Made by a program: the position numbers and the translations under genes | Assembly (NCBI GenBank): GCA_964608055.1 | Contig: CAZSMJ010000041.1 | Location: forward strand, 1-15,152 | Origin: JALYNX01 sp964608055 | GTDB lineage: Bacteria; Actinomycetota; Acidimicrobiia; Spongiisociales; ZC4RG35 | Direction: 5' to 3' | DNA: 15,152 nucleotides | The notes under the pieces: model-generated | What the model was told of the DNA's origin: nothing | What the model saw: only the letters and a program-made list of their open reading frames with translations | Database searches by the model: none | In this document: positions 6,942 through 14,062 of the stretch, in pieces | Layout: each line of letters begins with the position of its first letter | Position numbering within the stretch: the stretch's first letter is position 1

Positions 6942-8335
6942 AGCCGATCCTCACCGCAGAGGAGTACCGGCGGGTGGACCAGGCTTACACCGGCGATCTA
7001 GATGCAGCGATGGATCATGCCGGGCTGGCAGTGGCCCTGGCCGCGGTTCGGCATGGAGCGGGGTATGGCAGTCGAGTAGTGGTGCTGGCGGGACCTGGCA
7101 ACAACGGAGGCGATGGCTACGTGGCTGCCCGGTATCTGGCTCAACGCGGGGTCGACGTGGTCATCCATGCCCTGGCGGGGCCCAAGACACCACAGTCGAT
7201 CCGTGCCGCCGGCCTCGCCAGGTCTGCTGGGATCAGGGTTGTCGAAATAGGCCCTCCCGCCCCTGCGGACCTGGTCATCGACGCGGTATTCGGTGGAGCA
7301 GGTCGGAAAGATCTTCCGCCCGCGGTGCAGGCATGGACCGAGACCCCGGCCCCGGTGATCGCAGTCGACTTCCCGACGGGTCTCGACCCCGACACCGGCG
7401 AGGCGAGCGGCCGGGTCTTCTCGGCGGTCGAAACGGTGACCTTTCAATACCTCAAGACCGGGCACGTCAAGGATGACGGACCGGACGTTTGCGGCATCGT
7501 TACCGTCGTCGACCTTGGAATCGAGGGCGGCGAGCCCTCGATGTGGCTTGCGGGTGAGGACGACGCCCCGCGGCCGTCGCGGGAACGCCGAAGTCACAAA
7601 TGGTCAGCCGGCTCGGTGCTCGTAGTCGGGGGATCCACAGGCATGATCGGAGCAGCCGTCTTTGCAGGTCGCAGCGCGCTCCACTTCGGAGCGAGCTCGG
7701 TGGTTGTCGCTTCTCCCAATCCTGGTCTCGTTGCCCAGATCGCCCCCGAGTTGCTCACCCAGACCCTGACCGGAGTCGAGGATGATTTGGACCGTTTCGA
7801 TGTCGTCGTCGCAGGGCCCGGGCTGGCCGAAACCGACCATGCCGAAGTTGTGCCCCTGATCAACAAGGCCAGCCAGGTGGTGTTGGATGCGGGCGCTCTC
7901 ACTCCGGAGATGGTGGATGCCGCATTGGTGGGTGGAGCCCAAGTGGCGGTGACCCCTCATGGCGGGGAGTTCAAGAGGATCGCTGGAGTGGGCGGCGGGG
8001 AGTACGCGGTGCGCGCCTTGGCCACCAAGAAGGGGATAACGGTTCTTCTCAAGGGGAATCCGACGCTCGTCTGCGACGGCACCGCGCCAATCCTGGTCCG
8101 CAGCGGTGGCCCGGAACTGGCGACGATCGGGACCGGAGATGTCCTCTCCGGGATGATCGGGGCGTTGTGGGCGCGGGGTCTCGATGCCCGCACCGCATTG
8201 GTCTCAGCCGCCTACTGGCACGGTGTCGCCGGTGCCGACCTGGCGCTCGAGGGGTCGGTCACCGCCGACCGTCTCAGCACCCATGTCGGAAAGTTCGCCT
8301 GGCAGGAACACCCCAAAGTGGGGAATGAAGCTTGA
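6938..8335 (+). CDS. nnr: Bifunctional NAD(P)HX epimerase / ADP-dependent dehydratase
   Basis: 465 residues from GTG 6938. The same frame is open further upstream, but those codons lie within the aminotransferase and do not resemble the family, whereas KPILTAEEYRRVDQ after the GTG is a typical start. Nnr repairs NAD(P)H damaged by hydration: the N-terminal YjeF-type domain epimerises R- and S-NAD(P)HX, and the C-terminal ribokinase-like domain dehydrates the S form using ADP. Seen: AGPGNNGGDGYVAARYL (51-67) in the epimerase, VDFPTGLDPDTG (143-154), then the dehydratase start KWSAGSVLVVGGSTGMIGAA (221-240), VTPHGGEF (338-345), LLKGNPTLV (370-378) and the nucleotide-site GTGDVLSGMIGAL (398-410). 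The product is cytosolic. It joins the upstream gene by GTGA and alr by TTGA overlaps. Confidence 0.93.
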   Translation: MKPILTAEEYRRVDQAYTGDLDAAMDHAGLAVALAAVRHGAGYGSRVVVLAGPGNNGGDGYVAARYLAQRGVDVVIHALAGPKTPQSIRAAGLARSAGIRVVEIGPPAPADLVIDAVFGGAGRKDLPPAVQAWTETPAPVIAVDFPTGLDPDTGEASGRVFSAVETVTFQYLKTGHVKDDGPDVCGIVTVVDLGIEGGEPSMWLAGEDDAPRPSRERRSHKWSAGSVLVVGGSTGMIGAAVFAGRSALHFGASSVVVASPNPGLVAQIAPELLTQTLTGVEDDLDRFDVVVAGPGLAETDHAEVVPLINKASQVVLDAGALTPEMVDAALVGGAQVAVTPHGGEFKRIAGVGGGEYAVRALATKKGITVLLKGNPTLVCDGTAPILVRSGGPELATIGTGDVLSGMIGALWARGLDARTALVSAAYWHGVAGADLALEGSVTADRLSTHVGKFAWQEHPKVGNEA

Positions 8336-9405
8336 GGCCGACCTACGCCGAGATCGACCTCGGGGCGATCAGGCACAACGTTGTCACCTTGGCGTCTCTG
8401 ATCGCCCCGTCCGAGGTTTGCGCGGTCGTCAAGGCCGATGCTTACGGGCATGGCGACGCCCCGGTCGCCGAGGCCGCGGTGCAAGCCGGGGCGACCCGGC
8501 TCGCGGTGGCCCTGGTCGAGGAAGGAGTACGTCTGCGTGAGGCTGGGATCGAGACCCCGATCCTGGTCCTCTCCGAGCCGGACCCTGTTTCGGTGCGGGA
8601 AATCGCGAAATGGGGCCTCACTCCGACTGTGTACTCGACCTCATGCATCGAGGCGCTGGCGTCGGCCGCGCCCGGGATCGACGTACACGTGAAGCTCGAC
8701 ACGGGGATGCACAGGGTGGGAGCCTCACCCCGGCTCCTCCATGACCTGATGTCGTCCGCCTCAACCACCGGCCTCGCCGTGGAAGCGATCTGGACCCACT
8801 TCCCGGTCGCCGACGAGGATGCCGGCTTCACCCGAGGCCAGATCGAGCGATTCGACGAGGCGGCGTCGGGTTACGACACCCCGTTGACCCATCTCGCCAA
8901 CACCGCCGGTGCGATCCTCTTTCCCGAGTCGCGCAGGAGCTTTGCCCGAATCGGTCTCGGCATCTACGGGCTTCATCCCTGCGCCGCGACTCGGGACCTC
9001 GCTCAACTGCGGCCCGCGATGAGGATCGTCACCCAGGTCTCCCACGTCCAGCGTCTCGAGCAGGGAGCAAGGCCGAGTTACGGACGGATCAGGCCTTTGT
9101 CCAAGGACTCGACCGTGGTGACCGCTCCCATCGGCTACGCCGATGGCCTTCCCCGGCGGTTGTCAGAAGCGGGCACAGCCTTGATCGGGGGCACCCGTCA
9201 CCCATTGGCGGGGACGGTGACCATGGATCAGATTGTGATCGATGTGGGCGATACCGAAGTGCATCCGGGAGACGAGGTGGTGGTCCTCGGCGCACAGGGC
9301 AACTCGGTGATCGCTGCCGACGATTGGGCCGGGATCCTCGACACGATCACTTATGAAGTGGTCTGTGGCATCGGCCCTAGGGTCCCGCGGCGGTATCTGA
9401 CATGA
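8332..9405 (+). CDS. alr: Alanine racemase
   Basis: 357 residues from TTG 8332, which overlaps the nnr stop as TTGA; the product starts RPTYAEIDLGAIRHNV, the usual Alr N-terminus. Alr interconverts L- and D-alanine with PLP and supplies D-Ala for peptidoglycan. Seen: AVVKADAYGHG (31-41), with K34 as the Schiff-base lysine; VKLDTGMHRVG (120-130); HLANTAGA (187-194); RIGLGIYG (206-213); PIGYADGLPRR (266-276), with Y269 as the likely second catalytic base; and TMDQIVIDVG (297-306). Length is normal for the family. The nnr-alr-tsaE order is a known actinobacterial arrangement, but here two extra genes lie between alr and tsaE. Confidence 0.95.
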   Translation: MRPTYAEIDLGAIRHNVVTLASLIAPSEVCAVVKADAYGHGDAPVAEAAVQAGATRLAVALVEEGVRLREAGIETPILVLSEPDPVSVREIAKWGLTPTVYSTSCIEALASAAPGIDVHVKLDTGMHRVGASPRLLHDLMSSASTTGLAVEAIWTHFPVADEDAGFTRGQIERFDEAASGYDTPLTHLANTAGAILFPESRRSFARIGLGIYGLHPCAATRDLAQLRPAMRIVTQVSHVQRLEQGARPSYGRIRPLSKDSTVVTAPIGYADGLPRRLSEAGTALIGGTRHPLAGTVTMDQIVIDVGDTEVHPGDEVVVLGAQGNSVIAADDWAGILDTITYEVVCGIGPRVPRRYLT

Positions 9406-10286
9406 ACGACACCATCACTGCGGTCCCCGGGATCGAAGTCGGTCACTGGTCCGATCCGACGGCTCGCACGGGTTGCACGGTGGTGGTGCTTCCCGAGCCC
9501 AACATCGTGGCGGCCGAGGTGCGGGGAGCGGCTCCGGGATCCCGGGAGACAGCCTTGCTCCAGCCGGGGATGCGCATCGAGCAGGCTCAGGCGATAGTCC
9601 TCACTGGCGGGAGTGCCTTCGGGCTTGCCGCGGCCGACGGCGTCGTCAGGGCGCTCGAGGCCGACGGGAGGGGTCATGAGACGCCGGTGGCAAGGGTTCC
9701 CATCGTCCCTGCTGCGGTGATCTTCGACCTCTTCGAGGGAGATTCCACCATCAGGCCAGGCCCCGACCATGGTGAGGCGGCCTATCGCGCCGCGTCAGCC
9801 GCCCCGGTCGAGAGCGGGTTGATCGGAGCTGGGACCGGGGCCACCGTTTCGAAATGGCGCGGGCTGGAGCACATCAAGCCGGGCGGCCTGGGCTCGGCGG
9901 TTCGCCGCGTCGGCGAGGCGACAGTGGGGGCTCTGGTGGTAGTGAATGCGGTTGGCGACCTGTTTACCTTGAAAGGAGAGCCCCTCACTGGTGGTCCCCA
10001 CGAGCCGGGGCCACCTGTCCTGCCCCTGGGCCCGATGGTCAACACCACCCTGGTCGTGGTGGCAACAGACTTCCTGATGACCCGCAACGAGCTGACTCGG
10101 CTCGCGGTGCGCTCTCACGACGCATTGGCCGCCTGCATTCGCCCGGTCCACACCCGTTTCGACGGGGACATCGTGTACGCAGTCTCCTGCGGGTCCATCG
10201 TGTGCGATGTCGAGGCGGCTGCCGAGGCGGCCTTTGGCGCCACGGCGGCGGCCGTGGAACTTGCGGTGCTCGCCTCCCAGGCTTGA
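9402..10286 (+). CDS. P1/DmpA-family (S58) autoprocessing aminopeptidase-like protein
   Basis: 294 residues from ATG 9402, which overlaps the alr stop as ATGA. S58 (DmpA-type) proteins cleave themselves into two chains and then act as N-terminal nucleophile peptidases or amidases; reported substrates include D-amino acid amides and beta-peptides. Seen: the N-terminal VPGIEVGHWSDP (8-19) and GCTVVVLPEP (24-33), GAAPGSRETALLQPG (42-56), VLTGGSAFGLAAADGV (66-81), and the likely processing site MVNTTLVVVATD (212-223), where cleavage between N214 and T215 would leave threonine as nucleophile. The C-terminal chain includes HTRFDGDIVYAVSCG (250-264). No signal peptide is seen, so it should be cytosolic. 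Its coupling to alr suggests D-amino-acid or cell-wall peptide handling, but that is inference. Confidence 0.88.
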   Translation: MNDTITAVPGIEVGHWSDPTARTGCTVVVLPEPNIVAAEVRGAAPGSRETALLQPGMRIEQAQAIVLTGGSAFGLAAADGVVRALEADGRGHETPVARVPIVPAAVIFDLFEGDSTIRPGPDHGEAAYRAASAAPVESGLIGAGTGATVSKWRGLEHIKPGGLGSAVRRVGEATVGALVVVNAVGDLFTLKGEPLTGGPHEPGPPVLPLGPMVNTTLVVVATDFLMTRNELTRLAVRSHDALAACIRPVHTRFDGDIVYAVSCGSIVCDVEAAAEAAFGATAAAVELAVLASQA

Positions 10287-10301
10287 CTCTGTTTTGGCAC
10301 A

Positions 10302-10949
10302 ATGGCCAAACCGGTGAGCGACCACATCCCCGTTCTCGAAGAGCTCCGTGCCCGCGCTTTGGTATGCACAGATTGCGGTCTGTCCCAAACTCGGACCCAG
10401 GTGGTGTTCGGTGTGGGTGACCCCCAGGCGAGGGTGATGCTGGTCGGGGAGGCTCCTGGCAAGAACGAGGACCTCCAGGGCGAGCCATTTGTCGGTGCGG
10501 CAGGCAAGCTGCTCGACGTCCTGCTCGCCGAGATCGGCCTCCAGCGATCCGAGGTCTACATCGCAAACGTGATCAAATGCCGGCCGCCCGGGAATCGGGA
10601 TCCGCTTCCCGGCGAGATCGACGCCTGCAAGGGATATCTCCGGGAGCAGATTCGGCTGGTCGGCCCCGAGGTGGTGGTGACGCTCGGCAACTTCGCGACC
10701 AAGCTCCTGCTCAACACGGAAATCGGGATCACCAGGCTCCGGGGACGGCTCCATCCCTGGTGGCTCGGGTCGTCACTGGTGCCGACCTTTCATCCGGCCG
10801 CGGCGTTGCGTGGCGGGGACCGGGTGACCGATCAAATGCGTGAGGACTTCAAGCTCGTTCGCTCGATCCTCGACAACCGGGAGCAGAGTCCCCAGATCGA
10901 CGAGGAAGCCGATGCGGGCGATGCATCACAGCTGGAGTTGTTCGGATGA
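10302..10949 (+). CDS. Family 4 (iron-sulfur) uracil-DNA glycosylase
   Basis: 215 residues from ATG 10302; no Shine-Dalgarno is seen in the 15-base gap before it, so the start is less certain than the identity. Family 4 UDGs excise uracil from DNA and carry a [4Fe-4S] cluster. All four expected cysteines are present: C22 and C25 in CTDCGLSQTR, C93 in IKCRPPGNRDP, and C109 in DACKGYL. The uracil pocket motifs GEAPGKNED (49-57), GNFATKLLL (129-137) and the His loop FHPAAALR (163-170) are intact. The last residues are QLELFG (210-215), which resembles the sliding-clamp-binding pentapeptide QL(S/D)LF. The gene overlaps tsaE by four bases. An unusual neighbour for the tsa genes, it is likely a lineage-specific insertion in the operon. 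Confidence 0.93.
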   Translation: MAKPVSDHIPVLEELRARALVCTDCGLSQTRTQVVFGVGDPQARVMLVGEAPGKNEDLQGEPFVGAAGKLLDVLLAEIGLQRSEVYIANVIKCRPPGNRDPLPGEIDACKGYLREQIRLVGPEVVVTLGNFATKLLLNTEIGITRLRGRLHPWWLGSSLVPTFHPAAALRGGDRVTDQMREDFKLVRSILDNREQSPQIDEEADAGDASQLELFG

Positions 10950-11398
10950 TCGAGGTGCTCTGCCCAACTGCCGACGACACCAGATCCGCGGGGAGGAAAT
11001 TGGCCGCCTCGTTGAGGCCGGGTGATGTCGTCGAGCTCGCAGGGGGACTGGGCGCAGGGAAGACCCTGTTGACGAGCGGACTCTGCGAAGGGCTTGGTGT
11101 CGAGGAGCTGGTGGTCAGCCCGTCATTTGTCCTGGTACGTCAATACACCTCGGGATTCATGCCCGTGGTTCATGTCGACGTCTACCGGCTCGGTTCGCTC
11201 CATGAGTTCGAGGATCTCGACGTGTTCGAGTTCGCGGCCGACGGCGTCCTTGTCATCGAATGGGGGGATGCGGTTGAATCCGCCTTGCCCGAAGACCACC
11301 TCCGCATCGAGTTCATCGTCAACCCTGACGAGACCAGACTGCTGCGCCTCATTCCCAGCGGTGACTGGGTGGAGCGCGACCTGGAGACGGTGACATGA
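10946..11398 (+). CDS. tsaE: tRNA t6A biosynthesis ATPase TsaE
   Basis: 150 residues from ATG 10946, overlapping the UDG stop as ATGA. TsaE is the P-loop ATPase that works with TsaB and TsaD in making N6-threonylcarbamoyladenosine at A37 of ANN-decoding tRNAs. Seen: Walker A GGLGAGKT (33-40), SPSFVLV (58-64, the family's SPTF-like switch), HVDVYRL (76-82), LHEFEDLDVFEF (85-96) and IEWGD (104-108). Length is typical of this small family. It is followed by tsaB with a further 4-base overlap. Confidence 0.94.
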   Translation: MIEVLCPTADDTRSAGRKLAASLRPGDVVELAGGLGAGKTLLTSGLCEGLGVEELVVSPSFVLVRQYTSGFMPVVHVDVYRLGSLHEFEDLDVFEFAADGVLVIEWGDAVESALPEDHLRIEFIVNPDETRLLRLIPSGDWVERDLETVT

Positions 11399-12105
11399 AA
11401 ATGCTTGCAATCGAAACCTCCACTCCCGGATCGTCGGTTGCCCTGGTCGAGGACGCCTCGACGCTGGCCGCTGCCTCGAGGATCGACCGCATGGGTCATG
11501 CCACCTTTCTCGTGCCGGCAATCGACTTTTGCTTCGATCAGGTGGGCTGGTCGCCTTCGGCGTTGGACGCGGTCGTCGTAGACATCGGTCCCGGTCTGTA
11601 CACCGGCATCCGGGTCGGTCTGGCGACAGCGCAAGGCCTGGCAGCGGCTTTCGGGATCCCGGTGATCCCTGCCGTGTCGCTGGATGCCATCGCCCTCGAA
11701 GCACGCACCGGACATCGACTGATTTGGGCGGTGGTGGATGTGCGCCGGGGCGAGCTCGCCGTGGCCCGTTATCGGCCTGTGCCTGGTGGAGTCGTGAAAG
11801 AGGGCTCGGTGGAGCTGGTCCGACCCGAGGTGCTGGCAGCTCAGCTCGATTCGAGCCCAGACGAGAGTCTGGTGGTCGGTGATGTCAGCGCCCTTCCGGA
11901 TGGTCTTCTCCGCGGCCTGCACCGTGTCAAGACCGGCCGACCCCGGTATCCGTACGCCGTGACCCTGGCCGAAGCGGCCCGAGCGAAGTTCGAACGTGGG
12001 GAGTTCCCGGCGCCGGACGAGATCCGGCCTCTCTATCTGCGAGAGCCCGACGTCACGATCAACTGGGCCAAGCTGCGTCAGGAGGGGCCATGGGGGTCGG
12101 ATTGA
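11395..12105 (+). CDS. tsaB: tRNA t6A biosynthesis scaffold protein TsaB
   Basis: 236 residues from ATG 11395 (ATGA overlap with tsaE). TsaB is a degenerate ASKHA-fold partner that dimerises with TsaD and bridges it to TsaE. Seen: the N-terminal MLAIETSTPGSSVAL (3-17), HATFLVPAIDFCF (35-47), and the family signature DIGPGLYTGIRVGLATAQGLA (63-83). The C-terminal part (for example AVVDVRRGELAVARYRP) matches the usual second subdomain, which has no metal site. Length is ordinary. Its last 16 bases overlap rimI. Confidence 0.93.
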   Translation: MKMLAIETSTPGSSVALVEDASTLAAASRIDRMGHATFLVPAIDFCFDQVGWSPSALDAVVVDIGPGLYTGIRVGLATAQGLAAAFGIPVIPAVSLDAIALEARTGHRLIWAVVDVRRGELAVARYRPVPGGVVKEGSVELVRPEVLAAQLDSSPDESLVVGDVSALPDGLLRGLHRVKTGRPRYPYAVTLAEAARAKFERGEFPAPDEIRPLYLREPDVTINWAKLRQEGPWGSD

Positions 12106-12578
12106 CAGCCGTGACCATCAGGGCCTTCGCCGATTCCGATGTCGAGGCTGCGGTCGATCTGGAAGCCAACGACCGTCTCAAGCCGTGGAGCGCCCGGGTG
12201 TTTCGAGACGAGTTGGCGGCCGAGAACCGGGTCTATCTGGTGGCTGAAGACGATGACCTGGTGGGATTCGGCGGAGTGATGGTCCTTGGCGAAGACGCCC
12301 ATGTCACCAATCTGCTGGTGTCTCCCCCGGTGCGGCGAAAAGGGATCGGAAGCCGCCTGCTGGCAGCTCTGATCCTGGCCTCCATCGAGCGCGGCGCCCG
12401 TCATCTGACTTTGGAGGTGCGGACGCGGAATCATCCGGCGCGATCGATGTATGCCGGGTTCGGTCTGGCGCCGGTTGCCTTGAGGAAGGGCTACTACGGC
12501 GACGATGACGCTCTCATCCTCTGGGCCCATGCGATCGACAGCGATCAATACCGAAAGCGGCTCGAGGACATGCGATGA
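12090..12578 (+). CDS. rimI: GNAT acetyltransferase, RimI-type (ribosomal protein S18 N-acetyltransferase-like)
   Basis: 162 residues from ATG 12090. AGGAGG at 12080-12085 sits only four bases upstream; in-frame TTG 12102 and GTG 12111 remain possible starts, since the first conserved residues are VTIRAFADSDV. RimI acetylates the N-terminal alanine of ribosomal protein S18 in enterobacteria, and related proteins may have wider targets. Seen: NLLVSPPVRRKGIGSRLLAAL (74-94), with the acetyl-CoA P-loop R/Q-x-x-G-x-G form, LEVRTRNHPARSMYAGFGL (108-126) and GYYGDDDALILW (134-145). Location between tsaB and tsaD is the common place for rimI, which supports the name over a generic GNAT. Confidence 0.9.
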   Translation: MGVGLTAVTIRAFADSDVEAAVDLEANDRLKPWSARVFRDELAAENRVYLVAEDDDLVGFGGVMVLGEDAHVTNLLVSPPVRRKGIGSRLLAALILASIERGARHLTLEVRTRNHPARSMYAGFGLAPVALRKGYYGDDDALILWAHAIDSDQYRKRLEDMR

Positions 12579-13579
12579 CGCCGCTCGTCCTCGCCTTCGA
12601 GACCAGTTGTGACGAAACCGCCGTGGCGGTGGTGAGAGGCGCCGAGTCGCTGTCGAATGTGGTGTCGTCACAGGTCGACCTCCACGCTCGGTTCGGCGGG
12701 GTGGTGCCCGAGGTGGCGGCCCGGGCCCATGTCGAGGCGATTCGCTCCCTCACCCATCGGGCACTCCAAGAGGCTGGGGTCCACCCCGCCGACCTCGACG
12801 GGGTTGCGGCCACCGCAGGTCCCGGGTTGGTCGGTGCCCTGCTGGTCGGCCATTCGTTTGCCAAGGCGACGGCCTGGGCCCGGCAGCTGCCATTCGTGGG
12901 AATCGATCACATGGAGGGTCATCTGATGGCCCCCCGGCTCGAGTTCGAGGATTTCGAGCCTCCTTGCGTGGTGCTCCTCGCCTCGGGTGGTCATTCTCAG
13001 ATAGTTCACGTTCACGATTGGGGTGACTACGAGACGGTGGGCCAGACCATCGACGACGCGGCCGGTGAGGCGTTCGACAAGCTGGCCAGAGTGATGGGCC
13101 TCGGGTTCCCGGGCGGCCCGGCAATCGATTTGGCTTCGGAGGGAGGCGATCCTGCCGCAGTCTCCTTCCCCCGGGCCCTCCCCGAACAGCCATTTCAGCT
13201 TTCGTTCTCAGGGCTCAAGACTTCGGTGGTCAACTTCATTGCGAAGGCACAGGCGGGATCCGAGCTACCACCGCTGGCAGACGTGGCGGCATCAGTCCAG
13301 GAGGCAATCGTCGACGTCCTCGTCACCAAGACCTTCAATGCCGTAGACCAGACCGGTGCTCGTGTCGTGGGAGGTGGCGGTGGGGTATTGGCCAACCGGC
13401 GGCTTCGGGCCCGTTTCGCAGAAGAAGCGGATCAGAGGGGAGTCCGTCTCGTGCTCCCGAGCCCGCTCCTCTGCACCGACAATGCTGCGATGATCGGGGT
13501 GGCCGGCGCCCATTGGCTGGCACAGGGGCGAATCACCGACTGGGCGGAGAATGTGGACCCGGGTCGGGTCCTAGGTTGA
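12575..13579 (+). CDS. tsaD: tRNA N6-threonylcarbamoyladenosine transferase TsaD
   Basis: 334 residues from ATG 12575 (ATGA overlap with rimI). TsaD (Gcp/Kae1/YgjD) transfers the threonylcarbamoyl group from TC-AMP onto A37 of tRNA, with TsaB and TsaE. Seen: LAFETSCDETAVAVV (6-20); GGVVPEVAARAHVE (41-54); TAGPGLVGALLVG (80-92); the metal-site DHMEGH (111-116, H112 and H116); LLASGGHSQI (134-143); GEAFDKLARVMGLGFPGGPAID (164-185); LSFSGLKTSV near 210; and the distal CTDNAAMIG near 300, whose Asp is the third metal ligand. Length is normal. It is the last gene of the train; the intergenic region that follows holds the groES regulatory elements. Confidence 0.96.
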   Translation: MTPLVLAFETSCDETAVAVVRGAESLSNVVSSQVDLHARFGGVVPEVAARAHVEAIRSLTHRALQEAGVHPADLDGVAATAGPGLVGALLVGHSFAKATAWARQLPFVGIDHMEGHLMAPRLEFEDFEPPCVVLLASGGHSQIVHVHDWGDYETVGQTIDDAAGEAFDKLARVMGLGFPGGPAIDLASEGGDPAAVSFPRALPEQPFQLSFSGLKTSVVNFIAKAQAGSELPPLADVAASVQEAIVDVLVTKTFNAVDQTGARVVGGGGGVLANRRLRARFAEEADQRGVRLVLPSPLLCTDNAAMIGVAGAHWLAQGRITDWAENVDPGRVLG

Positions 13580-13601
13580 GCGTCTAAGACTCAGATCCTG
13601 A

Positions 13602-13628
13602 TTAGCAGTCGTCCCGGTCGAGTGCTAA
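13602..13628. promoter_or_regulatory. CIRCE operator 1 (HrcA site), one-base variant
   Basis: Left arm TTAGCAGTC (13602-13610), nine-base spacer, right arm GAGTGCTAA (13620-13628). This is the classical CIRCE layout (TTAGCACTC-N9-GAGTGCTAA) with a single mismatch in the left arm. HrcA bound here would repress groES-groEL until heat or unfolded protein titrates it. hrcA itself is not in the window. Confidence 0.93.
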
Positions 13629-13630
13629 TC
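13602..13630 (+). promoter_or_regulatory. Candidate promoter for groES-groEL overlapping CIRCE 1
   Basis: TTAGCA (13602-13607, 4/6 to TTGACA) and TAATCT (13625-13630, 3/6 to TATAAT) are separated by 17 bases. Both lie in or at the edge of CIRCE 1, so HrcA would cover the RNA polymerase site, and CIRCE 2 would start at about +1. The hexamers are imperfect; the placement is inference. Confidence 0.4.
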
Positions 13631-13635
13631 TTGTT

Positions 13636-13662
13636 CTAGCACTCGAGTTTTCCGAGTGCTAA
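13636..13662. promoter_or_regulatory. CIRCE operator 2 (HrcA site)
   Basis: Left arm CTAGCACTC (13636-13644), nine-base spacer, right arm GAGTGCTAA (13654-13662); only the first base differs from the consensus. It lies seven bases after operator 1, giving a 34-base centre-to-centre spacing. If the upstream hexamers are the promoter, this copy lies in the early transcribed region. Confidence 0.94.
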
Positions 13663-13742
13663 CCCACGGGAAATCGCACGTTAGCTCACGGTTCAATCCG
13701 GTCTAGCAGTGTGTGACCCGCGTAAGACAAGTCAGGCGCTTC

Positions 13743-13749
13743 AAGGAGG
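13743..13749 (+). promoter_or_regulatory. Strong Shine-Dalgarno of groES
   Basis: AAGGAGG with nine bases to ATG 13759, the best ribosome site in the window. This fits a highly expressed chaperonin and a long untranslated leader of about 120 bases after CIRCE 1. Confidence 0.85.
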
Positions 13750-13758
13750 AGCAGAAGA

Positions 13759-14049
13759 ATGAAGCTTCAGCCGCTCGGTGACCGAGTGGTGGTCAAGCCC
13801 ACCGAGGATGCGGAATCCCGCACCCCCTCAGGGTTGGTCATCCCCGACACCGCCAAGGAGAAGCCCCAAATCGGTGAGGTAATCGCCGTAGGCCCCGGGG
13901 CCCGTGACGACAACGGCGACCGCATCCCCATGGATGTCTCGGTCGGCGACAAGGTCCTCTACTCGAAGTTTGCCGGTACGGAGGTGAAGCTCGACTCGGA
14001 CGAATACCTCGTCCTGTCCGAGCGTGATCTTCTGGCCGTCGTCAATTAG
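13759..14049 (+). CDS. groES: Co-chaperonin GroES (Cpn10)
   Basis: 96 residues from ATG 13759. GroES forms the heptameric lid of the GroEL folding chamber in the cytosol. Seen: N-terminal MKLQPLGDRVVVKP (1-14); the mobile loop around residues 17-34 with the hydrophobic tripeptide LVI at 26-28 that docks on GroEL; TAKEKPQIGEVIAVGPG (31-47); VGDKVLYSKFAGTEVKLDSDEYLVLSE as the C-terminal barrel with the usual K-F/Y-G-T-E-V form. Length is canonical. Regulated by two CIRCE sites and probably HrcA. groEL starts 13 bases after the stop. Confidence 0.97.
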   Translation: MKLQPLGDRVVVKPTEDAESRTPSGLVIPDTAKEKPQIGEVIAVGPGARDDNGDRIPMDVSVGDKVLYSKFAGTEVKLDSDEYLVLSERDLLAVVN

Positions 14050-14062
14050 GAGCTGATAGGAA

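Noticed and set aside
10284..10310. TTGACT at 10285 as a -35 box for a promoter before the UDG gene
   Set aside because: It is made by the peptidase stop codon, and a -10 at the right distance would fall inside the UDG coding region with no good hexamer.
9795..10754. Long open frame on the minus strand, antisense to the peptidase and UDG genes (319 codons)
   Set aside because: It is opposite two genes with intact family motifs, has a His/Arg/Gly-rich shadow composition and no motif; a usual by-product of GC-rich codon use.
13583..13600. Terminator after tsaD
   Set aside because: Only a 4-base palindrome (GTCT-A-AGAC) without a T-run was found, so read-through into the groES leader cannot be excluded.
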